From Alphaproteobacteria bacterium (GTDB lineage Bacteria > Pseudomonadota > Alphaproteobacteria > Rhizobiales > Amorphaceae), in NCBI GenBank assembly GCA_030431335.1, contig JAUIJH010000001.1, positions 21,643 through 85,642 on the forward strand: a stretch of DNA of 64,000 nt, given 5' to 3'. The notes under the pieces are model-generated. The model was not told the origin of the DNA, made no database searches, and was given only the letters and a program-made list of their open reading frames with translations. The first letter of the stretch is position 1. The number at the start of each line of letters is the position of its first letter. Of this stretch, positions 34,585-42,885 are shown one piece after another. A program made the position numbers and the translations under genes.

Positions 34585-35565
34585 ATGATCCGATCGAAGA
34601 CCCTCACGCTCGCGACGACGGCGCTCGGCCTCGCGCTCGCGTTCGCGGCGCCCGCCAACGCCGCCGAATGGAAGCTCGGCCACATCCTGCCGCCCGACCA
34701 CCCCGGCAACCGCGCCCTGGAGGCAGCCGCCGCGGAGATCGCCGAGAAGACCGACGGCCGCATCGAGATCACCGTGTTCCCGGCCGGCCAGATCGGCGGC
34801 GCCAAGGAGATCCTCACCGGCCTGCAGCTCGGCACCACCGAGATGGCGTTCGACGGTGCGGGCATCCTCAGCCAGTGGCTGCCGGCCCTTTCGGTGCTGG
34901 AAGCGCCTTACCTCGCCAAGGATTTCGCGCACCTGGAGCGGCTGATCGACAGCGAGGCGGGCCAGGCCCTGATGGAAGAGCTGCGCCAGTCCGCCGGAAT
35001 GCTCGTCCTCGACGTCTGGTACTACGGCACCCGCCAGATCACCAACAACGTGCGCCCCATCGAGACGGTGGAGGACCTCAAGGGCATCAAGCTGCGCGTG
35101 CCTGAGGTGGATCTCAGCCTCGAGTTCGCCAAGGCGCTCGGCATGACGCCGACGCCGATGGCTTTCCCCGAGCTCTATCTCGGCCTGCAGACGGGCGTGG
35201 TCGACGGCCAGGAGAACCCGCTGCCCACCATCAACGCGGCCAAGTTCTACGAAGTGCAGGACAACCTGGCGCTCTCCAACCACCTCGTCCAGTTCGTGGC
35301 GCCCATCGTGTCGCAAGCGGCCTGGAACGGCGCGTCCGAAGCGGATCGCGCGATCGTCGTGGAGACCTTCGCGAAGTACGGGTCCGACTACTCGGCGGGC
35401 GTGATCGAGAACGAGAAGAAGCTGGTCGACGAGCTGGCCGCCAAGGGCATGACCGTGACGCGGCCCGACCGCGCTCCGTTCGCCGCGGCCATGACCCCGG
35501 TCTACGACGATTTCAAGGAAATCTGGGGCGCCGACGTTTACGAATCGCTCGTCGCGGTCGACTGA
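34585..35565 (+). CDS. TRAP transporter substrate-binding protein (DctP family)
   Basis: A 326-residue periplasmic protein with a signal peptide (MIRSKTLTLATTALGLALAF, cleavage in APANAAEW near 26). Hallmarks: TRQITNNVRPIETVEDLKGI and KLRVPEVDLSLEF with the conserved carboxylate-binding Arg, then PTPMAFPELYLGLQTGVVDGQENP. AAGGAGGA precedes ATG 34585. The enzymes that follow (UxaA-type and enolase-superfamily) suggest a hexonate or uronate-type ligand; the exact acid is unknown. Confidence 0.93.
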   Translation: MIRSKTLTLATTALGLALAFAAPANAAEWKLGHILPPDHPGNRALEAAAAEIAEKTDGRIEITVFPAGQIGGAKEILTGLQLGTTEMAFDGAGILSQWLPALSVLEAPYLAKDFAHLERLIDSEAGQALMEELRQSAGMLVLDVWYYGTRQITNNVRPIETVEDLKGIKLRVPEVDLSLEFAKALGMTPTPMAFPELYLGLQTGVVDGQENPLPTINAAKFYEVQDNLALSNHLVQFVAPIVSQAAWNGASEADRAIVVETFAKYGSDYSAGVIENEKKLVDELAAKGMTVTRPDRAPFAAAMTPVYDDFKEIWGADVYESLVAVD

Positions 35566-35575
35566 CGAACCCCTC

Positions 35576-35598
35576 GCGGCGGCCCTCCCGGCCGCCGC
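35576..35598 (+). terminator. Hairpin between TRAP binding protein and small permease genes
   Basis: GCGGCGGCC (35576-35584) and GGCCGCCGC (35590-35598): perfect 9-base stem, 5-base loop, ten bases after the binding-protein stop. Same arrangement as after four other binding-protein genes in this window. Confidence 0.6.
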
Positions 35599-35617
35599 TC
35601 CTTCCGGAGTCCGCCCG

Positions 35618-36121
35618 ATGACACGCATCGCAAAACTCGTCGCCGCCCTGTTGGAGCGGCTCGAGGAGGTGATGATCGCCTCCGTCCTTTCGGCGATGGT
35701 CGTCACCATCACCGCCCAGGTGCTCGCCCGCTATGTCTTCAACGTGCCCCTGTCGTGGACGGAGGAGCTGGCGCGCTACCTCTTCCTCTGGCTCGTCTTC
35801 CTCGGCGCCTCACAGGCGATGCGGCGCGGCGAGCACATCGCCATCGGCCTCTTCGTGGAGATGCTGCCGGTGCCGGTGCGCCTTGCCGCCGGCCTGTTCG
35901 TGCACACGCTGGTCGCCGCCTTCCTCGCCGTGCTCGTGCTGATGGCCTGGAAGATCGTCGGCGTCGTGGCGCCGCTCAAATCCATCGCCCTCAAGGTGTC
36001 GATGGCCGTGGTCTACCTGCCGCTGGTGGTGGGCGGCGCGGCCATGTTCGTGCGCACCCTCGTCACCATCGGCCGGATCCTGCGCAACGGGCCGGCCCAT
36101 ATCGGCGCGAGCTCGCTGTGA
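35618..36121 (+). CDS. TRAP transporter small permease (DctQ)
   Basis: A 167-residue four-helix protein with the hallmark RYVFNVPLSWTEELARYLFL near 39-58 and RRGEHIAIGLFVEMLP. Forms the membrane complex with the large subunit 10 bases downstream. Encoded between the binding protein and the large permease, the classic dctPQM order. Confidence 0.92.
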   Translation: MTRIAKLVAALLERLEEVMIASVLSAMVVTITAQVLARYVFNVPLSWTEELARYLFLWLVFLGASQAMRRGEHIAIGLFVEMLPVPVRLAAGLFVHTLVAAFLAVLVLMAWKIVGVVAPLKSIALKVSMAVVYLPLVVGGAAMFVRTLVTIGRILRNGPAHIGASSL

Positions 36122-36131
36122 GGAACCCGTC

Positions 36132-37409
36132 ATGAGCTGGCTCGGAGCCCTTTGGCTGGCGATCATGCTGCTCGGCATGCCGATCGCCTTCACCCTCGCC
36201 GTCGCGGCGCTCATCTACATCTACCTCAACGGCATGCCGCTGATCATCATTCCGCAGCGCATGGCGGGCGGCATCGATTCCTTCCCGCTCCTCGCGGTGC
36301 CCTTCTTCATCCTCGCCGCCAATTTGATGAACAGCGCCGGCATCACCGACCGCCTGTTCCTGTTCGCCAAAGTGCTGGTGGGGCGCCTCCGGGGCGGCCT
36401 CGCCCAGGTCAACGTCATGGCGAGCATCATCTTTTCCGGCATGTCCGGCTCGGCGGTGGCCGACGCGGGCGGCCTCGGCTCGATGGAGATCAAGGCGATG
36501 CGCTCGGCGGGCTACGACCCCGCCTACGCCGCCGCGCTGACGGCCGCCTCCTGCGTCATCGGCCCGATGATCCCGCCCTCGATCCCGATGGTCATCTACG
36601 GCGTCCTCGCGGATGCCTCGGTCGGCCGCCTCTTCCTGGGCGGCGTGGTGCCGGGGCTGATGGCCGGCGGCGCGCTGATGGTGATGATCGCCCTCACCGC
36701 CAAGGCCAAGAACATGCCCGCCGGCGAGGCGATGAGCGCGTCCGAATCGATCCTCGCCACGCGGCGCGCGCTGCTGCCGCTGTTCACGCCCGTGATCATC
36801 ATCGGCGGCATCGTGTTCGGCGTGTTCTCGCCCACGGAGGCGTCGGCCATCGCCTGCGTCTACGCGCTGTGCCTGGGCGTGTTCTACCGCGAGCTCCACC
36901 TCAAGCGGATCTGGGGCGAGCTCCTCGCCACCGCCCGCACCACCGGTGCCATCTGCCTCATCGTCGCCACCGCCACCGTGTTCGCCTGGCTCCTCACGAC
37001 GTTGCAGGTGCCGCAGAAGACGGCCGCGATCCTCGTCGAAATCACCGACGATCCGCTGCTGCTCCTCCTCCTCATCAGCGCCGTCGTGTTCGTGGTCGGC
37101 TTCTTCCTGGAGGGGCTCGCGGTGATGATCCTGATCGTGCCGGTGATGCAGCCGACGCTCGCCGCCGTCGGCATCGACCCCATCCATTTCGGCGTCGTCC
37201 TCGTCTTCAACCTGATGATCGGGCTGATGACGCCGCCGATGGGGGTGGGCCTGTTCGTGGTGTCCGGCGTGTCGGGCATCCGCGTCGAGGCGATCACGCG
37301 CGAGGTGCTGCCGCTGCTGATCCCGCTCCTCATCGTCCTCGTCCTTCTCATCCTCTTTCCCGCGCTGGTGACGGCCCTGCCCAATGCCGTCCTCGGCCCG
37401 CGCCTATAA
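36132..37409 (+). CDS. TRAP transporter large permease (DctM)
   Basis: A 425-residue membrane protein of about 12 helices. Landmarks: PFFILAANLMNSAGITDRLF near 57-76, GGLAQVNVMASIIFSGMSGSAVADAGGLG near 87-115, MIPPSIPMVIYGVLADASVG, and LMTPPMGVGLFVVSGVSG near 360-377. Completes the third TRAP system. Followed 19 bases later by the RraA-like gene. Confidence 0.93.
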   Translation: MSWLGALWLAIMLLGMPIAFTLAVAALIYIYLNGMPLIIIPQRMAGGIDSFPLLAVPFFILAANLMNSAGITDRLFLFAKVLVGRLRGGLAQVNVMASIIFSGMSGSAVADAGGLGSMEIKAMRSAGYDPAYAAALTAASCVIGPMIPPSIPMVIYGVLADASVGRLFLGGVVPGLMAGGALMVMIALTAKAKNMPAGEAMSASESILATRRALLPLFTPVIIIGGIVFGVFSPTEASAIACVYALCLGVFYRELHLKRIWGELLATARTTGAICLIVATATVFAWLLTTLQVPQKTAAILVEITDDPLLLLLLISAVVFVVGFFLEGLAVMILIVPVMQPTLAAVGIDPIHFGVVLVFNLMIGLMTPPMGVGLFVVSGVSGIRVEAITREVLPLLIPLLIVLVLLILFPALVTALPNAVLGPRL

Positions 37410-37428
37410 CCAAAAGGAGACGCCTCGC

Positions 37429-38082
37429 ATGACCGACGCCGAGCGCATCGAACAGCTCCAAAGCTGCTACACCTCCGTGCTGCACGATGTGATGCGCGCG
37501 CGGGGCCTGAAAAACTTCACGCTGCCGGCCGAGATCACGCCGTTGCAGCCGGAGATGACGCTCACCGGCCCGGCCTGGACAGTGGAAGGCCGGCTCGACG
37601 AATCCGCCGACCCGCACGAGACACTGCTCGCCTGGACGGGGCTCCTGTCCAAGGCCAAGCCCGGCCACATCTGGACCGCGCAGCCCCACACCCACGCCAT
37701 CGCCCAGATGGGCGAACTGTCGGCCGAGACGCTCTACAAGAAGGGCGTGCTGGGCTGCGTGCTCGACGGCGCGCTGCGCGATTCCCACTTCATCCTCCGG
37801 CTCGGTATGCCGATCTGGCGCACCCACCACACCCCGCGCGACATCGTCGGCATGTGGCTTCCGACGGCCACCGAGGTGCCCATCGTCATCGGCGAGGTGG
37901 TCATCGCGCCGGGCGACTGGCTGCACGGCGACCGCGACGGCATGGTGCGCATCCCCGGCGCCGTGCTCGACGAGGTCATCGGCGAGGGCATCGCCGCCAT
38001 GCAGACCGAGAGCAAGGTGCGCAAGGCGATCCTGGAAGGCATGGACCCGCAGGAAGCCTACCGCCAGTTCGGCAAGTTCTGA
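37429..38082 (+). CDS. RraA-like aldolase/decarboxylase family protein
   Basis: A 217-residue protein of the RraA/HMG-aldolase family (members are Mg-dependent aldolases such as 4-hydroxy-4-methyl-2-oxoglutarate aldolase, plus the RNase E inhibitor RraA). The active-site pattern is kept: MGELSAETLYKKG at 94-106 (Gly95-Glu96) and VLDGALRDSH at 111-120 (Arg117, Asp118). Retention of these catalytic residues favours an aldolase over the regulator. In this sugar-acid operon it could cleave a 2-keto-3-deoxy acid to pyruvate and an aldehyde. It overlaps the next gene by one base (TGATG). Preceded by AAAAGGAGA. Confidence 0.85.
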   Translation: MTDAERIEQLQSCYTSVLHDVMRARGLKNFTLPAEITPLQPEMTLTGPAWTVEGRLDESADPHETLLAWTGLLSKAKPGHIWTAQPHTHAIAQMGELSAETLYKKGVLGCVLDGALRDSHFILRLGMPIWRTHHTPRDIVGMWLPTATEVPIVIGEVVIAPGDWLHGDRDGMVRIPGAVLDEVIGEGIAAMQTESKVRKAILEGMDPQEAYRQFGKF

Positions 38083-39191
38083 TGCAGATCGCTGCGCTCG
38101 ACGTTCGCGCCTGCCGCACCGCCGCGGATGCCATCCAGGGCGACGCGCTGAAGGACAATGCCGGCCGCGAGGGCCTCGATTTCGTGGTCTACACGGTCCG
38201 TACCGAATGCGGTCGCTCCGCCTCCATGGTGGGCTTCGCGGGGCGCTCGGCGCTGGGCACCGCGCACCACGCGGCGGCGGCCCTGCGCCCCTTCATGGTC
38301 GGCCGCAACGCGCTCGACCGCGAAGGCGCCTTCCGCGACTTCCGCCGCATGGACCGCTGGTGGATGCACCTGCCGATCTACGCCTACGGCCCGCTCGATG
38401 CGTGCCTGTGGATCCTCGGCGCCGAGGCGGCGGGCCAGCCGCTATGGCGCTATCTGGGTGGCGGCCGCGCCGAGATCCCGAGCTACGCCTCCTCGCTCGT
38501 GCTGCCCGGCCCCGACGCCTACGCCGCCGAAGCGCTCACCGTGAAGGACGCGGGCTTCGCCGCCTACAAGATCCACCCGCCCGGCAAGAGCCTGGCGCAG
38601 GACATCGCCATCCACGAGGCGGTGCGCGAAGCCGTCGGCCCCGACTTCACGCTGATGTCCGACCCCGTGCAGCCCTACACCTACGACGAGGCGCTGCGGC
38701 TGGGGCGCGTCGTGGAGCGGCTCAACTATCTCTGGTACGAGGAGCCGCTGCCGGACGAGGCGTTCGGCGCCCTGCGCGCCCTCACCGCGGCGCTCGACAT
38801 CTGCGTCATCGGCACCGAGGTCCTCGCCAAGCACCCCTATTCGCTGGCCGAGGTGTGCGCGAGCCGCGTCGTCGACGGCCTGCGCGCCGACACCTCCTGG
38901 ACCGGCGGCGTCACCGGCACCATGAAGACCGCCCAGCTCGCGGAGGCCTTCCACATGCCCTTCGAGGTACACACCTCGATCATGGCGCCGCTGGAGCTCG
39001 TCAACATGCACATCTGCGCCGCCACCACCTCGCGCTATTTCGAGGTGCTGTGGCCGCAATCGGGCTTCGATTTCGGCCTCGCGAAGGGGCTGCCGCTGAA
39101 AAACGGAGTCGCGCATCTGCCGCAAACGCCCGGTCTCGGCGACACGCTCGATTGGGATATGATCGACAACGCAACCCTCGCGGAGCTTTAG
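38082..39191 (+). CDS. Enolase-superfamily (MR/MLE) protein, sugar-acid dehydratase-like
   Basis: A 369-residue barrel enzyme. Catalytic Lys163 lies in a KxH motif (YKIHPPG); metal ligands Asp194 (SDPVQPY), Glu220/221 (YEEP) and Glu246 (TEVL); Asp270 and His297 (EVHTS) form the His-Asp dyad. The KxH plus His-Asp arrangement is the mandelate-racemase-subgroup layout that abstracts the alpha proton from either face. Likely a dehydratase or epimerase of an aldonic or aldaric acid imported by the adjacent TRAP system. Start overlaps the RraA-like stop by one base. Confidence 0.87.
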   Translation: MQIAALDVRACRTAADAIQGDALKDNAGREGLDFVVYTVRTECGRSASMVGFAGRSALGTAHHAAAALRPFMVGRNALDREGAFRDFRRMDRWWMHLPIYAYGPLDACLWILGAEAAGQPLWRYLGGGRAEIPSYASSLVLPGPDAYAAEALTVKDAGFAAYKIHPPGKSLAQDIAIHEAVREAVGPDFTLMSDPVQPYTYDEALRLGRVVERLNYLWYEEPLPDEAFGALRALTAALDICVIGTEVLAKHPYSLAEVCASRVVDGLRADTSWTGGVTGTMKTAQLAEAFHMPFEVHTSIMAPLELVNMHICAATTSRYFEVLWPQSGFDFGLAKGLPLKNGVAHLPQTPGLGDTLDWDMIDNATLAEL

Positions 39192-39195
39192 AACC

Positions 39196-39501
39196 ATGGC
39201 CACCGACGGCCGCCTGCTGCGCCTCGCCCCCGCCGACAACGTGCTGATCGTGCGCCAGGCCCTCCAGCCGGGCGATATCGTCGAGGTGGAGGGCGTCACG
39301 ATCACCGTGCCGGTGCGCCTCGGCCTCGGCCACAAGCTCGCCGCCGCCCCCATCGCGGCCGGCGACAAGGTGGTGAAATACGGCGCCCCCATCGGCCGGG
39401 CGACCGAGGACATTCCCGTCGGCGCGCATGTCCACATCCACAACGTGGTGTCGGACTACACCCCCACCTACGCCCTCCCCGGCGAAGAACAGGAGCTGTG
39501 A
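39196..39501 (+). CDS. UxaA-family small subunit (SAF domain)
   Basis: A 101-residue protein consisting of the SAF domain normally at the N-terminus of altronate dehydratase (UxaA) and related galactarate dehydratases. Segments: LAPADNVLIVRQALQPGDIV and GLGHKLAAAPIAAGDKVVKYG, with IGRATEDIPVGAHVHIHN containing the metal-associated histidines. Encoded separately from the catalytic large chain, whose start overlaps this stop by one base. Split UxaA enzymes are common in alphaproteobacteria. Fe- or Mn-dependent hydro-lyase complex, cytoplasmic. Confidence 0.87.
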   Translation: MATDGRLLRLAPADNVLIVRQALQPGDIVEVEGVTITVPVRLGLGHKLAAAPIAAGDKVVKYGAPIGRATEDIPVGAHVHIHNVVSDYTPTYALPGEEQEL

Positions 39502-40688
39502 TGCTGAAGGGCTATCCCCGCGCCGATGGGCGCAAGGGCATCCGCAACATCGTCGCGGTCGCCTACCTCGTGGAGTGCGCGCACCACGTCGCGCGCGAGA
39601 TCGTGGCGCCGACGCGCGAGGACGCGCACGTCATCGGCTTCCCCGGCTGCTTCCCCAACCCCTATGCGCAGAAGATGATGGAGCGGCTCTGCACCCACCC
39701 CAACGTGGGCGCCGTGCTCCTCGTCTCGCTCGGCTGCGAGAGTTTCAACCGCCGCCAGCTCGAAGACGTGGTGCGCGCCTCGGGGCGCCCGGTGGAAACG
39801 CTGGTGATCCAGCAGAACGGCGGCACCCGCACCACCATCGCCAAGGGGCGCGCCTTCGTCGCCGAATGCATCGCGGCGCTCGCCGGTGAGGAGCCGGTGC
39901 CCATGGATGTGTCGGAGCTCGTCGTCGGCACCGTGTGCGGCGGGTCGGACGGCACGTCCGGCATCACCGGCAACCCGGCGGCGGGGCTCGCGTTCGACAA
40001 GCTGGTCGCGGCGGGCGCCGCCTGCATCTTCGAGGAGACGGGCGAGTTGATCGGCTGCGAGGAGATCATGGCCAGCCGCGCCGCCACTCCCGCCCTCGCC
40101 GACGCGCTGCGCGAAACGGTCGCCAAGGCCGCCCGCTACTACGACACGCTCGGCCTCGGCAGCTTCGCGGCCGGCAACGCCGACGGCGGCCTCACCACCA
40201 TCGAGGAAAAGTCGCTCGGCGCCTACATGAAGTCGGGCCAATCGCAGATCTCGGGCATCATCAAGCCGGGCGACCTTCCGCCGCGCGGCGGGCTCTACCT
40301 GATGGACGTGGTGCCGGACGGCGAAGTCCGCTTCGGCTTCCCCAACATCTCCGACAATGCCGAGATCGTGGAGATGATGGCCTCGGGCGCGCACCTCACC
40401 CTGTTCGTCACCGGGCGCGGCTCGGTGGTGGGCTCGGCCCTCGCGCCTGTGCTCAAGATCGCCGCCAACCCGCACATGTACGCCAACCTGTCCGAAGACA
40501 TGGACGTCAACGCGGGCCGCATCCTCAACGGCGACACGGGCCTCGAAGAGGTGGCCGACGAGATCTATGCCGGCGTCCTCGCCCTTGCCTCGGGCGAAAA
40601 GTCGAAGTCCGAGGATCTCGGCCACACCGAGTTCATCCTCACCTACAAGACCTTCGAGCCGCTCGGCCCGGCCTGCCTGCCAGCCTGA
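39501..40688 (+). CDS. UxaA-family large subunit (altronate/galactarate dehydratase-like)
   Basis: A 395-residue catalytic chain of the UxaA/GarD family. Landmarks: GYPRADGRKGIRNIVAVAYLVECAHH region near 3-30, conserved GFPGCFPNPYAQ and VSLGCESFNR (Cys ligands), TVCGGSDGTSGITGNPAAG near 146-164, EETGELIGCEE and GEKSKSEDLGHTEFI near the C-terminus. It dehydrates an altronate- or similar hexonate-type substrate to a 2-keto-3-deoxy acid. ATG at 39501 lies in GTGATG, one base into the stop of the SAF gene. Pathway idea: TRAP uptake, one or two dehydratases, RraA-like cleavage to pyruvate. Confidence 0.88.
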   Translation: MLKGYPRADGRKGIRNIVAVAYLVECAHHVAREIVAPTREDAHVIGFPGCFPNPYAQKMMERLCTHPNVGAVLLVSLGCESFNRRQLEDVVRASGRPVETLVIQQNGGTRTTIAKGRAFVAECIAALAGEEPVPMDVSELVVGTVCGGSDGTSGITGNPAAGLAFDKLVAAGAACIFEETGELIGCEEIMASRAATPALADALRETVAKAARYYDTLGLGSFAAGNADGGLTTIEEKSLGAYMKSGQSQISGIIKPGDLPPRGGLYLMDVVPDGEVRFGFPNISDNAEIVEMMASGAHLTLFVTGRGSVVGSALAPVLKIAANPHMYANLSEDMDVNAGRILNGDTGLEEVADEIYAGVLALASGEKSKSEDLGHTEFILTYKTFEPLGPACLPA

Positions 40689-40794
40689 ATTTGGCGCCGA
40701 GGGGGACGAAACGTCGCCCTCGCCCGGCCCGATAGTTGTTAGAACCGGTGCCGGGCCGCCCTAAAGTCGCGGCTTCTCACAGCGGAGGCGATGG

Positions 40795-42885
40795 ATGGGC
40801 GCGGCGGCGATCAGGCTCGGGGTGGACATCGGCGGCACGTTCACCGACGTCGTGCTCGAAGACGGCGGCGGCGCGCGCGTCTCCGCCAAGGTGCTCACCA
40901 CCCTCGCCGCGCCGGAAGACGCCATCCTGGAGGGCATCCGCGAGGTGTGCCGCAAGGCCGATGTCGCGCCCGGTGCCATCGGCCAGATCATCCATGGCAC
41001 CACGCTCGCCACCAACGCGCTGATCGAGCGGCGCGGCGCCAAGACCGCGCTCGTCACCACGAAGGGCTTTCGCGACGTCATCGAGATGCGCACCGAAAGC
41101 CGCTTCGAGCAGTACGACCTCGACCTGACGCTGCCCGAGCCGCTCCTGCCGCGCAACCGCCGCTACGTGGTCACCGAGCGCGTCGAAGCCACCGGCCGCG
41201 TCCTCGTCCCGCTCGACCGTGCCGAGGTGGAGGCGCTGGCGGAGGACCTCAAGGCGGCCGAATATGACAGCGTCGCCATCGGCCTCCTGCATTCCTACGT
41301 CAACGACGCGCACGAAAAGGCGATCCGCGATGTCTTGGCCGCGCGGCTGCCGGGGGTGGCGCTGTCGCTGTCGAGCGAGGTCTCGCCGCAGATGCGCGAG
41401 TACGAGCGCTTCAACACCACTATCGCCAACGCCTACATCAAGCCGCTGATGGCGAGCTATCTCGGGCGCCTGCGGGAGCGGCTCGCGGCCGAGGGCGTCG
41501 CGGCGCCCGTCTTCCTGATGCACTCGGGCGGCGGCATCATCTCGCTGGAGACGGCGGCCGAGTTCCCGGTGCGCCTGGTGGAATCGGGACCGGCTGGCGG
41601 CGCCGTGTTCGCCGCCGACATCGCAGCCCGCCACGGGCTCGACAAGGTGCTCTCCTTCGACATGGGCGGCACCACCGCCAAGATCTGCCTGATCCGCGGA
41701 CGCACGCCCAAGACGGCACGCGTGTTCGAGGTGGCCCGCTCCTATCGCTTCAAGAAGGGCTCGGGGATGCCGATCTCGATCCCCGTCATCGACATGGTGG
41801 AGATCGGCGCGGGCGGCGGCTCACTGGCACGCGTCGACGCCATGCGCCAGATCCGCGTCGGCCCGGAGAGCGCCGGCTCCGTGCCCGGCCCCGCCTCCTA
41901 CGGGCGCGGCGGCGAGCGCCCCGCCGTCACCGACGCCGACCTCGTGCTGGGCAAGCTCGACGCGGACAATTTCGCCGGCGGCTCCATCGCCCTCTACCCG
42001 GACCGGGCCGAGCGCGCGTTGGCAACGGCCTTGGGCGAACCGCTCGGCATGGACCCGGTGGAAGCCGCCTACGGGCTCGCCGAGGTGGTGGACGAGAACA
42101 TGGCCAACGCCGCCCGCGTCCACGCGGTGGAAAACGGCGAGGACATCTCAACCTATACGATGATCGCCTTTGGCGGCGCGGCCCCGCTGCATGCGGCGCG
42201 GCTGTGCGAAAAGCTCGGCATCGCGCGCTGCCTGGTGCCGCAGGGCGCGGGCGTCGGCTCGGCCATCGGTTTCCTGCGCGCCCCGTTCGCGTTCGAGGCG
42301 AACCGCACGATGCTCACCCGCATGAGCGCGTTCGACGGGGCGGCCATCGCCGCCCTCTTCCGCGACATGGCGGCGGAGGCGACAGCGTTCGTGCGCTCCT
42401 GCGATGCGGCCGCCCCCATCCGCTGCGACCACAAGGTCTACATGCGCTACCGTGGCCAGGGCTGGGAAATCCCCGTCGCGCTCTGCGAAGCCGACGCGCG
42501 CGCGCCCGAAGGCGCCACGCTCCTCGCCCTCTTCGAGCGCGAGTACAGCGCCCTCTTCGGCCGCTCCGTCGACGGGGCCGAGGCGGAGATCACCGTCTTC
42601 TCCGTCAACGCCACCACGCCGGCGGCCAAGGTGCGCCCCGCCGCCGCCGTCCCGGCCGGCGCGCGGGTCGCGCCCACCGGGAGCCGCGCCCTGTTCGACG
42701 CCGCGCTCGGCGCCCCGGCCGAAGCGGCCTTGTACCCGCGCGAGGATTTCGGCCCCGGCGCCTTCGCCGACGGCCCCGCCCTCCTCACCGAAGCCGAGAC
42801 CACCATCGTCGTGCCGGCAAGCCGCCGCGCCGTCGCGCTCGCCGACGGCTCCATCGACGTCGCGCTGAAGGACACCCGCCGATGA
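40795..42885 (+). CDS. hyuA: Hydantoinase/oxoprolinase A subunit (HyuA family)
   Basis: A 696-residue ASKHA-fold subunit. Nucleotide-binding loops: GVDIGGTFTDVVLEDGG near 8-25, HGTTLATNALIERRGAKTAL near 63-82 and SFDMGGTTAKICLI near 285-298. The helix SSEVSPQMREYERFNTTIAN near 198-217 is diagnostic. With HyuB it forms ATP-dependent amidohydrolases opening 5-oxoproline, N-methylhydantoin or similar five-membered cyclic amides; carboxylases such as acetone carboxylase share the family. ATGA overlap with the B subunit gene. Located between the UxaA operon and an amino-acid ABC importer; the ABC-linked racemase and cyclic amidohydrolase support a hydantoin-like substrate. Confidence 0.92.
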   Translation: MGAAAIRLGVDIGGTFTDVVLEDGGGARVSAKVLTTLAAPEDAILEGIREVCRKADVAPGAIGQIIHGTTLATNALIERRGAKTALVTTKGFRDVIEMRTESRFEQYDLDLTLPEPLLPRNRRYVVTERVEATGRVLVPLDRAEVEALAEDLKAAEYDSVAIGLLHSYVNDAHEKAIRDVLAARLPGVALSLSSEVSPQMREYERFNTTIANAYIKPLMASYLGRLRERLAAEGVAAPVFLMHSGGGIISLETAAEFPVRLVESGPAGGAVFAADIAARHGLDKVLSFDMGGTTAKICLIRGRTPKTARVFEVARSYRFKKGSGMPISIPVIDMVEIGAGGGSLARVDAMRQIRVGPESAGSVPGPASYGRGGERPAVTDADLVLGKLDADNFAGGSIALYPDRAERALATALGEPLGMDPVEAAYGLAEVVDENMANAARVHAVENGEDISTYTMIAFGGAAPLHAARLCEKLGIARCLVPQGAGVGSAIGFLRAPFAFEANRTMLTRMSAFDGAAIAALFRDMAAEATAFVRSCDAAAPIRCDHKVYMRYRGQGWEIPVALCEADARAPEGATLLALFEREYSALFGRSVDGAEAEITVFSVNATTPAAKVRPAAAVPAGARVAPTGSRALFDAALGAPAEAALYPREDFGPGAFADGPALLTEAETTIVVPASRRAVALADGSIDVALKDTRR

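Noticed and set aside
37429..38082. RNase E inhibitor RraA
   Set aside because: The active-site Gly-Glu and Arg-Asp residues of the aldolase members are present and the context is a sugar-acid operon, so a metabolic enzyme is more likely.
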